Below, in pieces: positions 54,101 to 64,000 of a DNA stretch of 64,000 nucleotides; the first letter of the stretch is position 1, and each line of letters opens with the position of its first letter. The DNA is taken from positions 11,911,501 through 11,975,500 of the forward strand of contig NC_063984.1 in assembly GCF_932276165.1 (NCBI RefSeq), given 5' to 3'. The position numbers and the translations under genes are program-made. The notes under the pieces were generated by a model. The model was not told the DNA's origin and made no database searches. It saw only the letters and a list, made by a program, of their open reading frames with translations. Source of the DNA: Plutella xylostella (taxonomy: Eukaryota; Arthropoda; Insecta; Lepidoptera; Plutellidae).

Positions 54101-57100
54101 CGAGTTTTGCTTCTCCTCTAAAACACATCCTCAAAATCCACATTAGAAACTACATCAACACAATCATTTTAAATTATTTTATATTGTTTATTATTGTTAT
54201 AAGTAGGTAGAGCCTGACTACCCAAAATTTAAAAAAAATATATGTAGTATCACTGTCTTATGAAGGTAGAACGAAGAACGTAGTACAGGAGCAACTGAAC
54301 CAGTGGCGAGACACCCTAGAGAGTGTGGGATTGAGACTGAGTAGGACCAAAACAGAATATGTGTTCTGTCAATTCGGAGGGCCTACTTCAGCTGCGTCGA
54401 TATCTCTGGGTACCTCGCCACTGGCAGTAGGTGAGGATTTCCGATACCTCGGTTCCCTTCTACAGAGTGATGGAAGTATTGACAGGGATGTGACGAGACG
54501 AATGAATGCGGGATGGATGAAATGGAAACAACTCACCGGCACGACGTGTGATCGCAGGATGCCAATTAAGATCAAAGGCAAAATATATAAAAGCGTCATA
54601 AGGCCGGTGATGTTGTATGGGGATGAGTGCTGGGCAACCAAAGTATGCGATGAGAAAAGGATGCATGTGACAGAGATGAGAATGTTGAGATGGATGTGTG
54701 GTGTGACAAGAAAAGATAGAATACGAAATGAATATATAAGGTACCGCGTACCGCGATTTAAGTACCTGGGGCACTGGGTATCCGAGTCGCAATCAGATGA
54801 TTGGGACATTGAGAGGGAGCGTAGGGCGTTGGCAGTCAGAAGTAACATGCTGATCCGTAGGTTTGCAAGATGTACAAAGAGTGTAAAAATCACATTATTT
54901 AGGGCCTATTGCCAATCCTTTTACACTTGCGCCCTGTGGATCAGCTTTACTCAAAAGGCTTACAACGCCCTACGCGTTCAATATAATAATGCGTTCAGGA
55001 TGCTGTTGGGGCTGCCTCGGTACTGCAGCGCGTCAGGGATGTTCGCCGAGGCACACGCTGATGGATTTCATGCCATCATGAGGAAGCGAGTAGCCTCCCT
55101 GATGCGGCGGGTGCGTGCCAGCACCAACAGCCTCCTGACCACTATAGCAGAGAGAGTAGACAGTCCGCTGCTACGATCTTTGATGTGTGCACATGTTATG
55201 CCGTGTAAATGGGCGGCTAAATAATTTACCTATTTAATTATTATATGTCATTTTAATTTAATTTAATTGAATACCATTACTAACATAATTTTTAAGTTCA
55301 TTGTTACTAACAAAATATGGATCAATCCGAAATAAATGATTTATTTATATTTATTTATTATAAGGGGAAGTATGAAAGTGGCTCCTATAGTGGAGAAGTT
55401 GAAAAGCCATCGCCATTCTTGGTTTGGGCATGTCATGAGAAGAGAAGATAACTGTTATGTTACAAAAAAAGGGTTGGAAATGAGACCTGAAAGAAGGCGT
55501 AAGAGGGGAAGACCAAGAAAGACGTGGCTTGATTGCGGCACGGCTGTACCATCCTTTTCTCGAAGCAATTCAGGCCATTTTCGACCCCCTGTAACTTCCT
55601 TGTGGATAAAACTAGAAGACTGAATTTTCAGTAACCATGTAGGCATTATAAAGACACGGTATATTTCAAATTTAATTCAATTTAAATCAGTACTTTAAAA
55701 ATTAAAACGGGTCAAAGTTTCTTAATTTTGTCTCACTCACTCACTCACCGATCATAAAAATTCTAAGGCACTTCTAGCAGACCTAGAAGCTTCAAATTTG
55801 GAATGTAAGTAGTGCTTGGTGTATGAATCAAGGAAAATCTAAAATATTGGGGGAGGGGGGTGTCGAGTAAAATTTTTCAATTTTTTTCCAGTTTTGTAGG
55901 TAGGTACATAACTGCTTAAATAACTTCATAAATATAGGCGCACGATAGTGCCCTTGCCAAATCGAGCAAAAAATTCCCGTCATGTACCGAAAAAAAATAT
56001 TAAAACTGTCTAAAAAATACAAAAAGAAATGAGATGCCATCAAAAACAATACTTGTCAAAAAAAACAAGTCTCGCAACTCAGTTGTTCTACGATAAAAAG
56101 TTGTGAGATCCATGTAATACCAAGTCATATCCATGTAATACTTAATAAGCGACTTCCTGTCTTAATATATTGACTTGGTCATCGCACTAAATAATTTAAT
56201 TAACACGTGTTTTCATGCGATGGCCGAGTCAATATATTAAGACAGGAAGTCGCATATTAAGTATTACATGGATATGACTTGGTATTACATGGATCTCACA
56301 ACTTTTTACCGTAGAACAACTGCGGCTGTCCAATTTCAAAACACAGTAACAGCCAAGAGACAAAATGTTCAGGAGAGCCAAAAAACGTTTCTGTCCCTTC
56401 ATTTCAATGCCCTGGTAAAACAATGATACATATCTAAACGAATGTAAGCTTAAAAGAACCGGCAGAACCTAGGCTTTACATACAATACTATTTCATTTAA
56501 ATATGACTAATATTGTTGCTGTAATGCACAAAAGAAAACACTAACTAGGTTTTAAATGGTTTTCTCACCCTAAAACCGCCCTCACTGACCATTTTATAAC
56601 CTAGTAAGAGCCATTATTGTGTAATTTAAGACAAGTAAAGTATATTGAAATTGCAATAATAACGTAATAATTTATATGTTTTTTTTATTTTTTTATATGT
56701 TTTGGATCTTTCGCATAATATAAATCAAATTTTGCAGCACTTTTACACGACCGCACTAAGTAATACGAGTAGCTGAAATACCGGCATATTTTTAAGTTTT
56801 ATCTAAATTAACCAAATCGCCATATTAAGAAGGCATGTCTGACACGAACATTATTTATGGCTGCCTTAAATTAGACAATATTTTCTAAATTTTGAGCTAA
56901 AATTAGTTTACAATGTTTGAGTTTTTTTTGGTTTATGCAAAATAGGGCTAGTAGAATAATTCTGACGAGAAAGGTCTCTATGGCTTTTATAAAGAAGACA
57001 AAATTTCCTTATGTTCTACTTTTAATTCACCTCTCTAGGTCTCATTGGTTCAAAGATACAGGTTCTGAAATATCTGATATTTTTTCGAAAAAAGTGTTTG

Positions 57101-58627
57101 TAATAATGTATGCCATTTGTGACTTACTAAAATTAACGGGCAAAAATTGACCTTTGCTGACCATTTCAAAACCTAGTAAGCGCCATTGACAATTTTAAAA
57201 CCTAGTAAGTCATTTTCACTTACTGTGTTTTAAAATGGTTGGTGGCTCTTACTGTGTTTTAAAATGGTTTTCGTGGCATTTTTGTTTTCGCAGGGTGGAG
57301 TTACTAGGTTTTTAGAAATTTTATTTTCGTTTCTAAGCTGTTTTTTGATATTCTGACAATGCAGGAATCTGCGGAATCGCCTAAAATAATGTATAAATCA
57401 AAGACCCGTTTTTTTTTAAAGTTGGCGCTTACTGTGTTTTGAAATTGGACAGCCGATTACTGAGTTGCGAGACTTGGTTTTTTTGACAAGTATTGTTTTT
57501 GATGGCATAATGTTGTCAAATACTATTTTCAAGTACCTACCTATCTTTTTACACTATGTATTTTACCTTTTATTTCGCTATAACTACAAAAACAAGAGAG
57601 CACACTCACCGCAGCGGCCTCATGCGCGGAGTCGTACACCGACACGGCGAGCGAGGAGGCCAGCAGGTAGAAGAAGGCCCACAGCCCGCAGAACACGAAC
57701 TCGATCTTCAGCCACGGGATGCGGTAGAACTTCTCCACGAAGTGGAACAGGTACAGCCCGAGCAGGATGCCCGTGAACCAGAACGCCACCATCGAGATCC
57801 AGGAGAAGAAGGCGCCCTTGCCGTTGTTGTTGAACCGCGAGCACTGGATGCAGATGAACCCGAGCAGCGACAGCAGCTGGAAGTGAGGGTTAGTTAGTTG
57901 TGTAAAGTAGTTTTTGTTTGTGGTTGTTTTATGCCTACTCCCTATAAGTTTCTAATTTCATAACTACACATTTCATGAATTTTATTCCTCATTTATGGAT
58001 AGGATAGCTAGATTGGATTTACCTAGACTGCTTTTTCCCAAGCTGGAAATCCCTATATATAAGAAACTTGAAATCTAATCCTAAATGAACTTAAAATGAA
58101 TAAAAAAATTCTTGAACTCCATTTGACTGTGGGATCTATTGCGCGTACATATTGAGTGTACATTGCGTTACATTTGAAACCCCTTTGTTTGAGTCCATGG
58201 CATAACTTTGTTCAACATTATTTAGCTTCTAATCTCTGACTTCTCATTTCTTAATCTTTATACAGTCATACTATAATTATGTATGTAAAAACTCCATCAT
58301 GTTCAATCCAGGTGCATGCTCCTGGCCCTGTAGCACAGGTCACTATTAAAATGTGACAAGAGTTCTCCCTCGCGCGCGCTCTTGGGGCTGCGCGATGTGA
58401 GTGAGCACGGACAACTAATAAATTCATCTCTCATACTCATGACCAAGCTAAAAACTACATATGGAAAGACGCAAGTAAAAACGAAAGCTCACCACTTGTG
58501 CGGCCTTGAGTGCGCCGGGCCAGGTGCGGATGTAGGTCTTGTCGAAGCGGATGTTGGTCTGCACGCTTGTGCTGGATGTCACCGTGGTGGTGGTCGTGTG
58601 CTGCCCTGGGAACCCTGCTTCCGCCAT
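51193..58627 (-). CDS. CKLF-like MARVEL transmembrane protein (CMTM4/8-like), gene 1
   Basis: The exons are 58627-58493 (45 codons), 57876-57610 (89) and 51339-51193 (48 plus stop), giving 182 aa. The N-terminus is a cytosolic Thr/Ser-rich stretch with VQTNIRFDKTYIRTWPGALK. Four hydrophobic helices follow at about residues 46-62, 74-94, 104-126 and 135-152 (LLSLLGFICIQC; MVAFWFTGILLGLYLFHFVE; FVFCGLWAFFYLLASSLAV; FFGYGACAAYLADCYL). The end is a short cytosolic tail. MARVEL proteins act in vesicle transport and membrane apposition. The ATG is 11 bp after an acceptor; a non-coding first exon ending at 59374 with donor GTAAGT is likely. The second intron (6.3 kb) holds a GILT-like gene and several transposons. 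The subfamily is uncertain. Confidence 0.85.
51340..52146 (-). other. Intron of MARVEL gene 1; only small LINE remains
   Basis: No gene. 51898-51945 contains GTCCAGCAGTGGATGATT, the 3' end motif of RTE elements. Confidence 0.5.
52147..52211. repeat. Perfect 31-bp inverted repeat with 3-base loop
   Basis: AATTAAGCAGTATGTACCTA onwards at 52147-52177, loop TAG, and its exact complement at 52181-52211. It would form a hairpin in RNA or a cruciform in DNA. It lies 190 bp upstream of the GILT-like gene. Confidence 0.9.
52402..52998 (+). CDS. Divergent GILT-like secreted protein without CxxC, single exon
   Basis: 198 codons, intronless. Residues 1-20 form a signal peptide (hydrophobic core ISIVLNICVAW). 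Residues 22-45 (ITLYSDFGSSIDQEFF) match the first strand and helix of gamma-interferon-inducible lysosomal thiol reductases, but the catalytic CxxC is replaced by Gly/Ser. The region around residues 145-175 (TPLIDLGHRQYTS, ILETICKLF) matches the second half of that thioredoxin fold, where the family has its VP-[IV]-NG motif and a CKLY-like end. Eight or so other cysteines remain for structural disulphides. A role as a reductase is unlikely. It lies in an intron of MARVEL gene 1 on the opposite strand and may be a retrocopy. The family call rests on recognition by eye. Confidence 0.6.
   Translation: MALSIKQLVSISIVLNICVAWKPITLYSDFGSSIDQEFFIKVYPWIVNNMGHEIRVSYNFIGSGLDSSRLMCALRNIKNILYESQFLMCAANLYFLRREYDVFYHCIPDGIDVPLKPYSTCVQKQGPSLVRQSMKTLDRIQNSKNTPLIDLGHRQYTSYKTFDNAAMILETICKLFGRNRPIRCDNPSVLPTGYSSSE
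53141..53883. mobile_element. Non-autonomous hAT-like element with 8-bp TSD
   Basis: CCTTAAAT flanks it at 53133-53140 and 53884-53891. The ends CATTGGTACTCAACCTTTTT and, inverted, CAGCTATACTCAAACTGCGG follow the hAT pattern. Both subterminal parts contain GGGCCGC and GGGCCAC motifs. The middle (about 53319-53775) is an almost perfect palindrome with arms around CTCCTTCAGAAACGAT, likely a second element inserted in it. No transposase. Confidence 0.75.
54250..55551 (+). mobile_element. RTE-type LINE 3' fragment, interrupted
   Basis: 54250-54741 encodes an RTE reverse transcriptase end (GLRLSRTKTEYVFC, DFRYLGSLLQSDG, RPVMLYGDECWA, RMLRWMCGVTRKDRIRNEYI). The missing tail resumes at about 55366-55551 (KVAPIVEKLKSHRHSWFGHV, RKRGRPRKTWLDC). 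Another LINE fragment sits between. Confidence 0.85.
54742..55365 (+). mobile_element. Second LINE 3' fragment nested in the RTE element
   Basis: It is flanked by ATAAGG (54736-54741 and 55360-55365). It encodes a different LINE C-terminus (FKYLGHWVSESQSDDWDIER, FRMLLGLPRYCSASGMFAEA) followed by an AT-rich tail with ATTTATTT repeats. By chance the insertion is in frame, so a 299-codon chimeric open frame runs from 54325 to 55224. Confidence 0.82.
56034..57508. mobile_element. 1.5-kb element with long TIRs and subterminal repeats
   Basis: ATGCCATCAAAAACAATACT onwards at 56034 is matched inversely by the segment ending GATGGCAT at 57508. The inverted ends extend at least 80 bp (ACAAGTCTCGCAACTCAG, GGCTGTCCAATTTCAAAACA). 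Several copies of AAAACCTAGTAAG and of CTTACTGTGTTTTAAAATGG lie inside, in both orientations. No transposase frame was seen. It may be a non-autonomous DNA transposon. The target duplication was not resolved. Confidence 0.65.
56082..56320. repeat. Foldback element inside the left TIR of 56034-57508
   Basis: Arms of about 105 bp, starting GTTGTTCTACG and ending CGTAGAACAAC, are nearly perfect complements around a loop of about 28 bp. The right TIR of the host element lacks it, so it inserted later. Confidence 0.75.
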
Positions 58628-60394
58628 CTTTGTTTATCTGCCAACAGTAGTTGTAACTAAGTATTCATAAGTTTTTTAAAAATATGTTGCTGTTTTTTGG
58701 GGTAAAAAGTTGTAACACATCCTATCATTATAGTAAATAGTTTTTTTCGTATTGTTTGAATTCTGTATCATTTTTAAATCTCTATTAGTCATAAAAAGAT
58801 TTTGGAATATTATAAACAAGAAAAAGCAAACTTGCTGTTATTAAGTAAGTAAGTAGGTACTTAGGTAGGTAGTTTCAAAATAATTTAAGTGTCCTATTCT
58901 CCTTACCAAAACTGTATGTTGAATTTCTTAGTAATATACATTGATTAGTGGTTCATCTATCAATAGGGAGCACATCCTTGCCTCTGCATCTATTTTTTAT
59001 TTCCCCCAGAAGGGAAACTATGCACAAAGTAAACACTACTTTAAAGACCTAAGGAAATAATATAAAATAGTAACTCACACTGTCAGTAGGTATAGCTAAA
59101 GGCGTCTATTCGATCTAAGTACTTAAACCTAATTATTATAAATAATTACCTGCAAGAGAAAGTGAACAGTTACTGTGACTTTTACATAATATCGGTATTG
59201 TTAAACCGGTCATTACCAAACAATATTATGTGAAAATGAGGACGACTAGACTAGCCCACCCGGGCTAGGACCACCCGTCATCACCGAAAATAGCAATTAT
59301 TGAGCAATTCCCTGGACAAATAATGGGGGCAATAATATGAATGAACACTTTATACTAAATAAAATGGACTTACCTGAGTTTATAGCTGAAACACTGTGAA
59401 AACCAACACTTTTCCTTATCTATATACGGTTTAAAAGTAGGCGTATCAGTAAGAGCAATCAGTATTAGCAATAAAATAGTAAATGATTGATTGTGTTGTG
59501 AAAAAGAGTGAAGAAATTAAGTCCAAAACGTCACTGCAATGTCACCGTCTGCCTGATGACTGATGTCAAAATATTTTGGTTCTGTGAACTGACATATCAA
59601 AACAGCATGCATTGTCCCCAACTTCATAACTTTTTACTCGTTTATCGCATCCAATCAAGATCCAATCTAACTTCTCCAACGAGAAGGAACATCGTATCAC
59701 TCATTCTGCTATTTCATAAATATTGATAAATATAAACAAGCGTTTGTTGTTTTGTTGGCATCCGTGTTCCGGGGCTTATTCCATTCTGTGACACTTTTGA
59801 CATTTGTATATGATTGACAGTTCTGTTGACAGTTAGCCATTTTAGCGCTCTGCTGCTGCTCTGCTCTCACAGGTGTTTTTATTTACAAAACTTAAATCAT
59901 ATTTAAAAACTGAACTATTTCTACTTTAAACCCTTTGATAATGCTGTGAAAAAGAATTCCATTGAGATGCAGTAGTTAATCGTTAGCAGAAGGTACTTGT
60001 GTCGGTATGGCTCATCTCGTTTCTGAAATTTTCATCTGTGTAAATACCTTCGCATGTACATAAAATTTTAATAAACCATAATATGTGTTTAAATGAGTCA
60101 TACAGTCATACATAACATAGCTGAGTTGTATTGTTTGTCTTTCCTGTACTGTATCACAAACATAGCTGTATCTAATCGCTAATTTAGTGTCAAGGAGAGG
60201 AGCAAATTCAATTATCAATTGACACAGGAAATAATGATCACATCTCATTCTAACTAGATTTACTAGCCAACACCATTAGTTTTCCTATTTCGGCAGTTGG
60301 TCTTAGAATAGTATTGCTGTTTTATCTGAATTCAGTGTACCTATGTTCTTATTGTACCATTTCATTTCAGAAGTAAATTAATTAATATAATACA
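58628..60394. promoter_or_regulatory. Divergent region between MARVEL genes 1 and 2
   Basis: The minus-strand gene probably starts in an untranslated exon at about 59374-59450 (donor GTAAGT on the minus strand). The plus-strand gene has an acceptor TTCATTTCAG at 60361-60370, so its first exon lies upstream, perhaps near 59850-59990. Both promoters should be between. Sequence is AT-rich and no specific sites can be named. Confidence 0.45.
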
Positions 60395-61258
60395 ATGGCA
60401 TTCCCAAACTCGCCTCTTCCTCCTCCACCGCAGGGCATGGGATCTCAGAATACTGTGTTCATAACAGAAGTGCGCTTTGACCCTTCATACATAAGAACAC
60501 CACCTGGCATGCTCAAAGCTACTGTTATTGTAAGTAACAAACACAAAAATTTTACTCTACAAACCACATAATGTAAGATTTTTATAATTTATTGAAATGG
60601 TTTTAAGAAACTTTAAAATAACACTATTGTTGTTTTTCAGGTGTTGAATCTCCTCGGTTTCATCTGTTTGATATCATCACCGTTCAGATCAAATGGTCGC
60701 GGGGTGTACTTCAACATAGTGTGCCACCTCGGGCTGTGGTCATCATCAGTGCTGCTGCTGCTCTACCTGTTCCACGTGGTGGAGAAGTACCACAACATCA
60801 AGTGGCTGAAGATAGAGATGGTGTTGTACATTGTGCTCACGTTTCTGAACTTGACAACATCTACTATTGTTGTTGCGTTTGGGAATGCTGGATATTCTGC
60901 TGCAGGGGTGAGAGTCATTTGGTTGCTTTAAAATCTAGACTTTCTAGGAATCCAGGATTAAGGATCCAGGAATATGTCACAATAAAACTTTACTTACTAT
61001 TTACAAGTTATTACTTGTGGATTCTTTTCTATTCTTATAGATATTATAGATCAATAATTTAATAATGCTCAATTAGATATATTGTGTAATAAATATAAAT
61101 AACAAGTAATTAATTTCCAGTTCTTTGGTTACCTGGCGATGGTGACATATGGCTTGGATGCCTTCCTCAAAGCGAAGGCTCTGCAGGCGGGCGAGCTGGC
61201 ACAGGGGCACCGGGTGGTCAACAAGCAGGTGCCCACCTCCCCCGCCACCATGGCATGA
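60395..61258 (+). CDS. CKLF-like MARVEL transmembrane protein, gene 2
   Basis: The exons are 60395-60529 (45 codons), 60641-60907 (89) and 61121-61258 (45 plus stop), giving 179 aa. The first two exons have exactly the same lengths as in gene 1, and all borders fall at the same places. The cytosolic N-terminus is Pro-rich with FITEVRFDPSYIRTPPGMLK. Four hydrophobic segments follow (VLNLLGFICLISS; LGLWSSSVLLLLYLFHVVE; EMVLYIVLTFLNLTTSTIVV; FFGYLAMVTYGLDAFLKA). It is clearly a tandem paralogue of genes 1 and 3 and should act as a membrane-trafficking tetraspan protein. The introns are only 111 and 213 bp. Confidence 0.88.
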
Positions 61259-62560
61259 ACTAGGGGACCACTAAGGTAACCCAAGAATTATTATAGAAAA
61301 ATTAAAGTTTAACTGGGATTTTTGTATTAATTTAAATGAAATTGTATTTTTGGTACTACAGCTCAAAGCTGTAACGTTTATCTTATAAGTGTAGGAATAT
61401 AAAGTTAAATCATTCAGAAACATGTAGATAAGTAAGTTATTGTAGATTTTGTTATGTATATGGAATGTTTGTTTATCTCATCTGTGAGGAGTTGATGACA
61501 TCATCAACAATGCAAATTACGTCTTGATAGGTGGCTCTTGGCTTTTAAAGGTCATGAAGGATAATGGTTACACATTACATCACAATATGTAGGTACTACT
61601 AAACTTGTAGTCTACTAGTCTAACAGTCTGAATTCACATTATTATTAATGTTCCCTGTAGTTCCATGATTTTCGCAAGTTATATTCTAGCCAAAGATTTA
61701 GTTTAGCAAAAATGTACAAATAGTTTTTTGTTCGATGCATTTCACATTTTTCCGTATTATATTTATAAGCATTGTATTAACCCACCAGTGTTAAGTTAAA
61801 TTATTTTATTATTTAGGTGTAAAACACTCAACATGTTTACCTCAGGGTCTGTACTTATTTAGGACATAATTTTGTGATTTTAATGATTTTAGTGTTATTT
61901 GTAAATATTACAATAAATAAGTGTAAAATGTGATACTATCTTATACTCAATTTCGTAAACTTACAGAAGGATCAGTATAGCTTGTCCATGCAATGTATGC
62001 TAACACACTTTTATAACACTTACTAAAGTATTTGAACATACATTGCACTTGCATTGCATTGAATAAGAAGTGTGTAGTTTATCCGTGCACATTTTACAAA
62101 CAAATTGAAATTATATTTTATGCCTAATCATAGTATTCACAATCATGGATGTTCATACTATAAAATATCAAGTCCTGTGTATTAAGGCACTGGCTTCATT
62201 ATATCAACATTCTGTAATTTTACTGAATAATGCGGCAGGTAGTATACTTCTCCGTCCAGCTTATGCAAATGCTCACACACTGTGTCAAATTAAATTCACT
62301 TCTATCTGAGATATCTATATATTTGTCTCAATTTTGTGTATAGCAATATAGAGCTTTCTTGATGTAAATCTGCCTACGTTTTTATAATTATATACCTATT
62401 TCTTATCTACTTTATTTAATGTTTAAATAAAAAGTTTAATCCATTGTTAATGTAGTTCATTTATCTCATAATTACTTATCACTATTGTGACTTACTCTTG
62501 GATTAATGATTGTATTTATTTACCTAAATTTTAAATAAAACACATTTTGAATAAGTGCTT
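61259..62560 (+). other. Probable 3' UTR of MARVEL gene 2
   Basis: AT-rich, no gene. Candidate poly(A) signals are AATAAA at about 61911, 62427 and 62535. The minus-strand gene 3 ends from the other side, with a candidate signal (TTTATT on +) at about 62565. Confidence 0.45.
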
Positions 62561-63476
62561 ACAGTGTTTTATTAACTTATCTTATGATTTTATCTAACAT
62601 TAAACAGTCATTTATAAAACATAATCAGTATAACATCTTTAAGACGATTTCTTGTAGATACCAAATAAACATTTCAAAATACCTAATCAATAAGTATAAA
62701 GTGCTATTAAATTATTAAGTGAGTAAATCAAAAAGTCGATTTACAATGGCATCTTCTTAAAGCCCGTATAATGAACCCTGCCTTTACATTTATAAAAATG
62801 CATTCCTTATTGGCCCCATAGCTTCTACCTTATGCCACCAGATAGAGATAAAATTCATACCACCAGTGTAATTTTATTTTCATAAGGTAATTTTGGCGGT
62901 ATTAGTTGCAGCACCCAGTAAGATCTGTTTGTTCCTTTCAGATAAACATTCCCTCCACTTAATAAATCTTAAAAATACTATAAATCTTACATTCGTTGGA
63001 TTCTTCTTTCATAATTTATAGGCTCCTTCTTTGTTGGCCCTTTTAGAAAAGTATAATTAATTTCCATAGTTATAAAAATAAGATCATAACACGTATTTCA
63101 ATAAAATTGAACTTAGAAAAGTAACACTTACAACCTACCTATAACATTTAAGCTAAAGGCCATTGCATACTGCAGATTTGTGGCAGTGTGCAGTAGCATT
63201 TAACAGGCTTATTAACACTAAGCTACTGATAGGTGCCTGGTACCTCAAAGGTAATATTTAAGTACTCCTCTGCATTGTTCCTATCAGTAGCCTAGCATAG
63301 TGTAACTACTGAGCCTTTTTGTAACAGCTAGGTGCATTGAATAAAATAGAGACATATACATTTGCCCATTTAAAGGGTGCAGTGCACTAGAAAGTGTTTA
63401 AATACTGCTCAATTATTCTAACATAGTTTCCTTTAATACTGAGCAATGGATGGAAATAGTTTGGGATATGTGGTAT
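62561..63476 (-). other. Probable 3' UTR of MARVEL gene 3
   Basis: No gene seen. A small inverted repeat (CTAAGCTACTGATAGG against CCTATCAGTAGCCTAG) lies at about 63210-63300. Confidence 0.4.
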
Positions 63477-64000
63477 CTACTGCGGTGACTGAGCAGGGAG
63501 GCCCCTCTTCCATGCCTGGTACTTCAGGTAGCTGTCACCAGAGTAGGCAATGATGGCAAAGAAGCCAAAGAACTGGAATAGAAAATGTACAGTGTTACTT
63601 GTAAGAGGTTTTTAGCTGTTGTAGTGTATAATTTTTGATTCAGAATAACTTCTAGTGGAGACTTAAACATTAAAGTTTGAATCAGTTTTACTTATCCAAT
63701 TAAATGCTGCATGTAAAATAATAAGTACAAATAAATTAGTTAAGGTTGCTTACCCCAACAGCATATCCAACACTTTCACCAATAGTCATAGCAAATATTG
63801 ATGTAATAATATAGCCAAGAGCCATGGCGGCGCAGTACAGGAACTCAAACTTGTGCCACGGCCACGCATCAAACTTCTCCACCACGTGGAACAGGTATGA
63901 GGTAAATATGGCTCCCGTGACGAGGATGCCAATCCAGAATATCAGGTTGTAAAATATGGCTGACACCCACGCTCCCCATGCCACTTTCAAGCAGATAAAG
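63477..64000 (-). CDS. CKLF-like MARVEL transmembrane protein, gene 3 (5' part outside window)
   Basis: Two exons are visible: from the window end down to 63754, and 63572-63477 with the stop at 63477-63479. The visible product starts in the first membrane helix (FICLKVAWGAW), goes on through GAIFTSYLFHVVEKFDAWPW and a third helix with MALGYIITSIFAM, and ends in FFGFFAIIAYSGDSYLKYQA and a short tail. The splice point before FFG is the same as in genes 1 and 2. The N-terminal exon lies beyond 64000. Confidence 0.85.

Noticed and set aside
54325..55224. 299-codon single-exon gene
   Set aside because: It is a chance fusion of two LINE fragments with a target duplication at the joint.

Overview
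The window looks like lepidopteran (moth or butterfly) nuclear DNA. The genes have many short GC-rich exons in AT-rich introns that are littered with TACCTACTTA-type simple sequence. The repeat fauna fits too: a mag-type Ty3/Gypsy element with 108-bp LTRs, a BEL/Pao element, RTE and CR1/jockey-like LINE fragments, and tRNA-derived SINEs. The species cannot be told from the sequence.

Layout. (1) 347-6752 (+): 3' part of a gene I do not recognise, six exons ending in a Lys-rich then Glu/Asp/Gly-rich tail. (2) 8381-21185 (-): complete coding region of diablo (dbo/KLHL20), a BTB-BACK-Kelch substrate adaptor for Cullin-3, ten coding exons, 580 codons without the extra kelch exons; a non-coding first exon lies at about 23077-23300. 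(3) 24098-49087 (+): complete Cog4, the COG Golgi tether subunit 4, 14 exons, about 707 aa, head-to-head with dbo. Its introns have taken three LTR retrotransposons with identical or near-identical LTRs: a mag-type Gypsy at 28315-33245, a large non-autonomous LTR element at 35876-47950, and an intact BEL/Pao element at 38125-46488 nested inside the latter. (4) 51193-58627 (-), 60395-61258 (+) and 63477-64000 (-, cut by the window end): three MARVEL/CMTM-like four-helix membrane protein genes. The two complete ones share a 45+89-codon exon plan and all visible exons meet at the same splice position. (5) 52402-52998 (+): a single-exon secreted GILT-like protein without the catalytic CxxC, nested in an intron of the first MARVEL gene.

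The main oddity is repeated partial exon duplication. The unknown gene, dbo (six exons) and Cog4 all carry extra local copies of exons. The copies lie downstream of the complete exon in the direction of transcription, lack the 5' end of the exon, and mostly keep its splice donor. In several families the copies differ from the original only at silent positions. The strongest case is 12116-13398: a kelch exon is followed by five 150-bp copies, each one kelch blade, in phase 0 at both ends, separated by 47-52-nt introns with GT..AG ends. Three copies are fully in frame, one has lost a base and one carries a small insertion. This is either a real array of alternative kelch blades or a signature of haplotype mis-assembly; spanning long reads and RNA-seq would decide.

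Gene order alternates in orientation (unknown + / dbo - / Cog4 + / MARVEL1 - / MARVEL2 + / MARVEL3 -), giving two divergent promoter regions (about 23.3-24.1 kb and 58.7-60.4 kb) and three convergent 3' ends.
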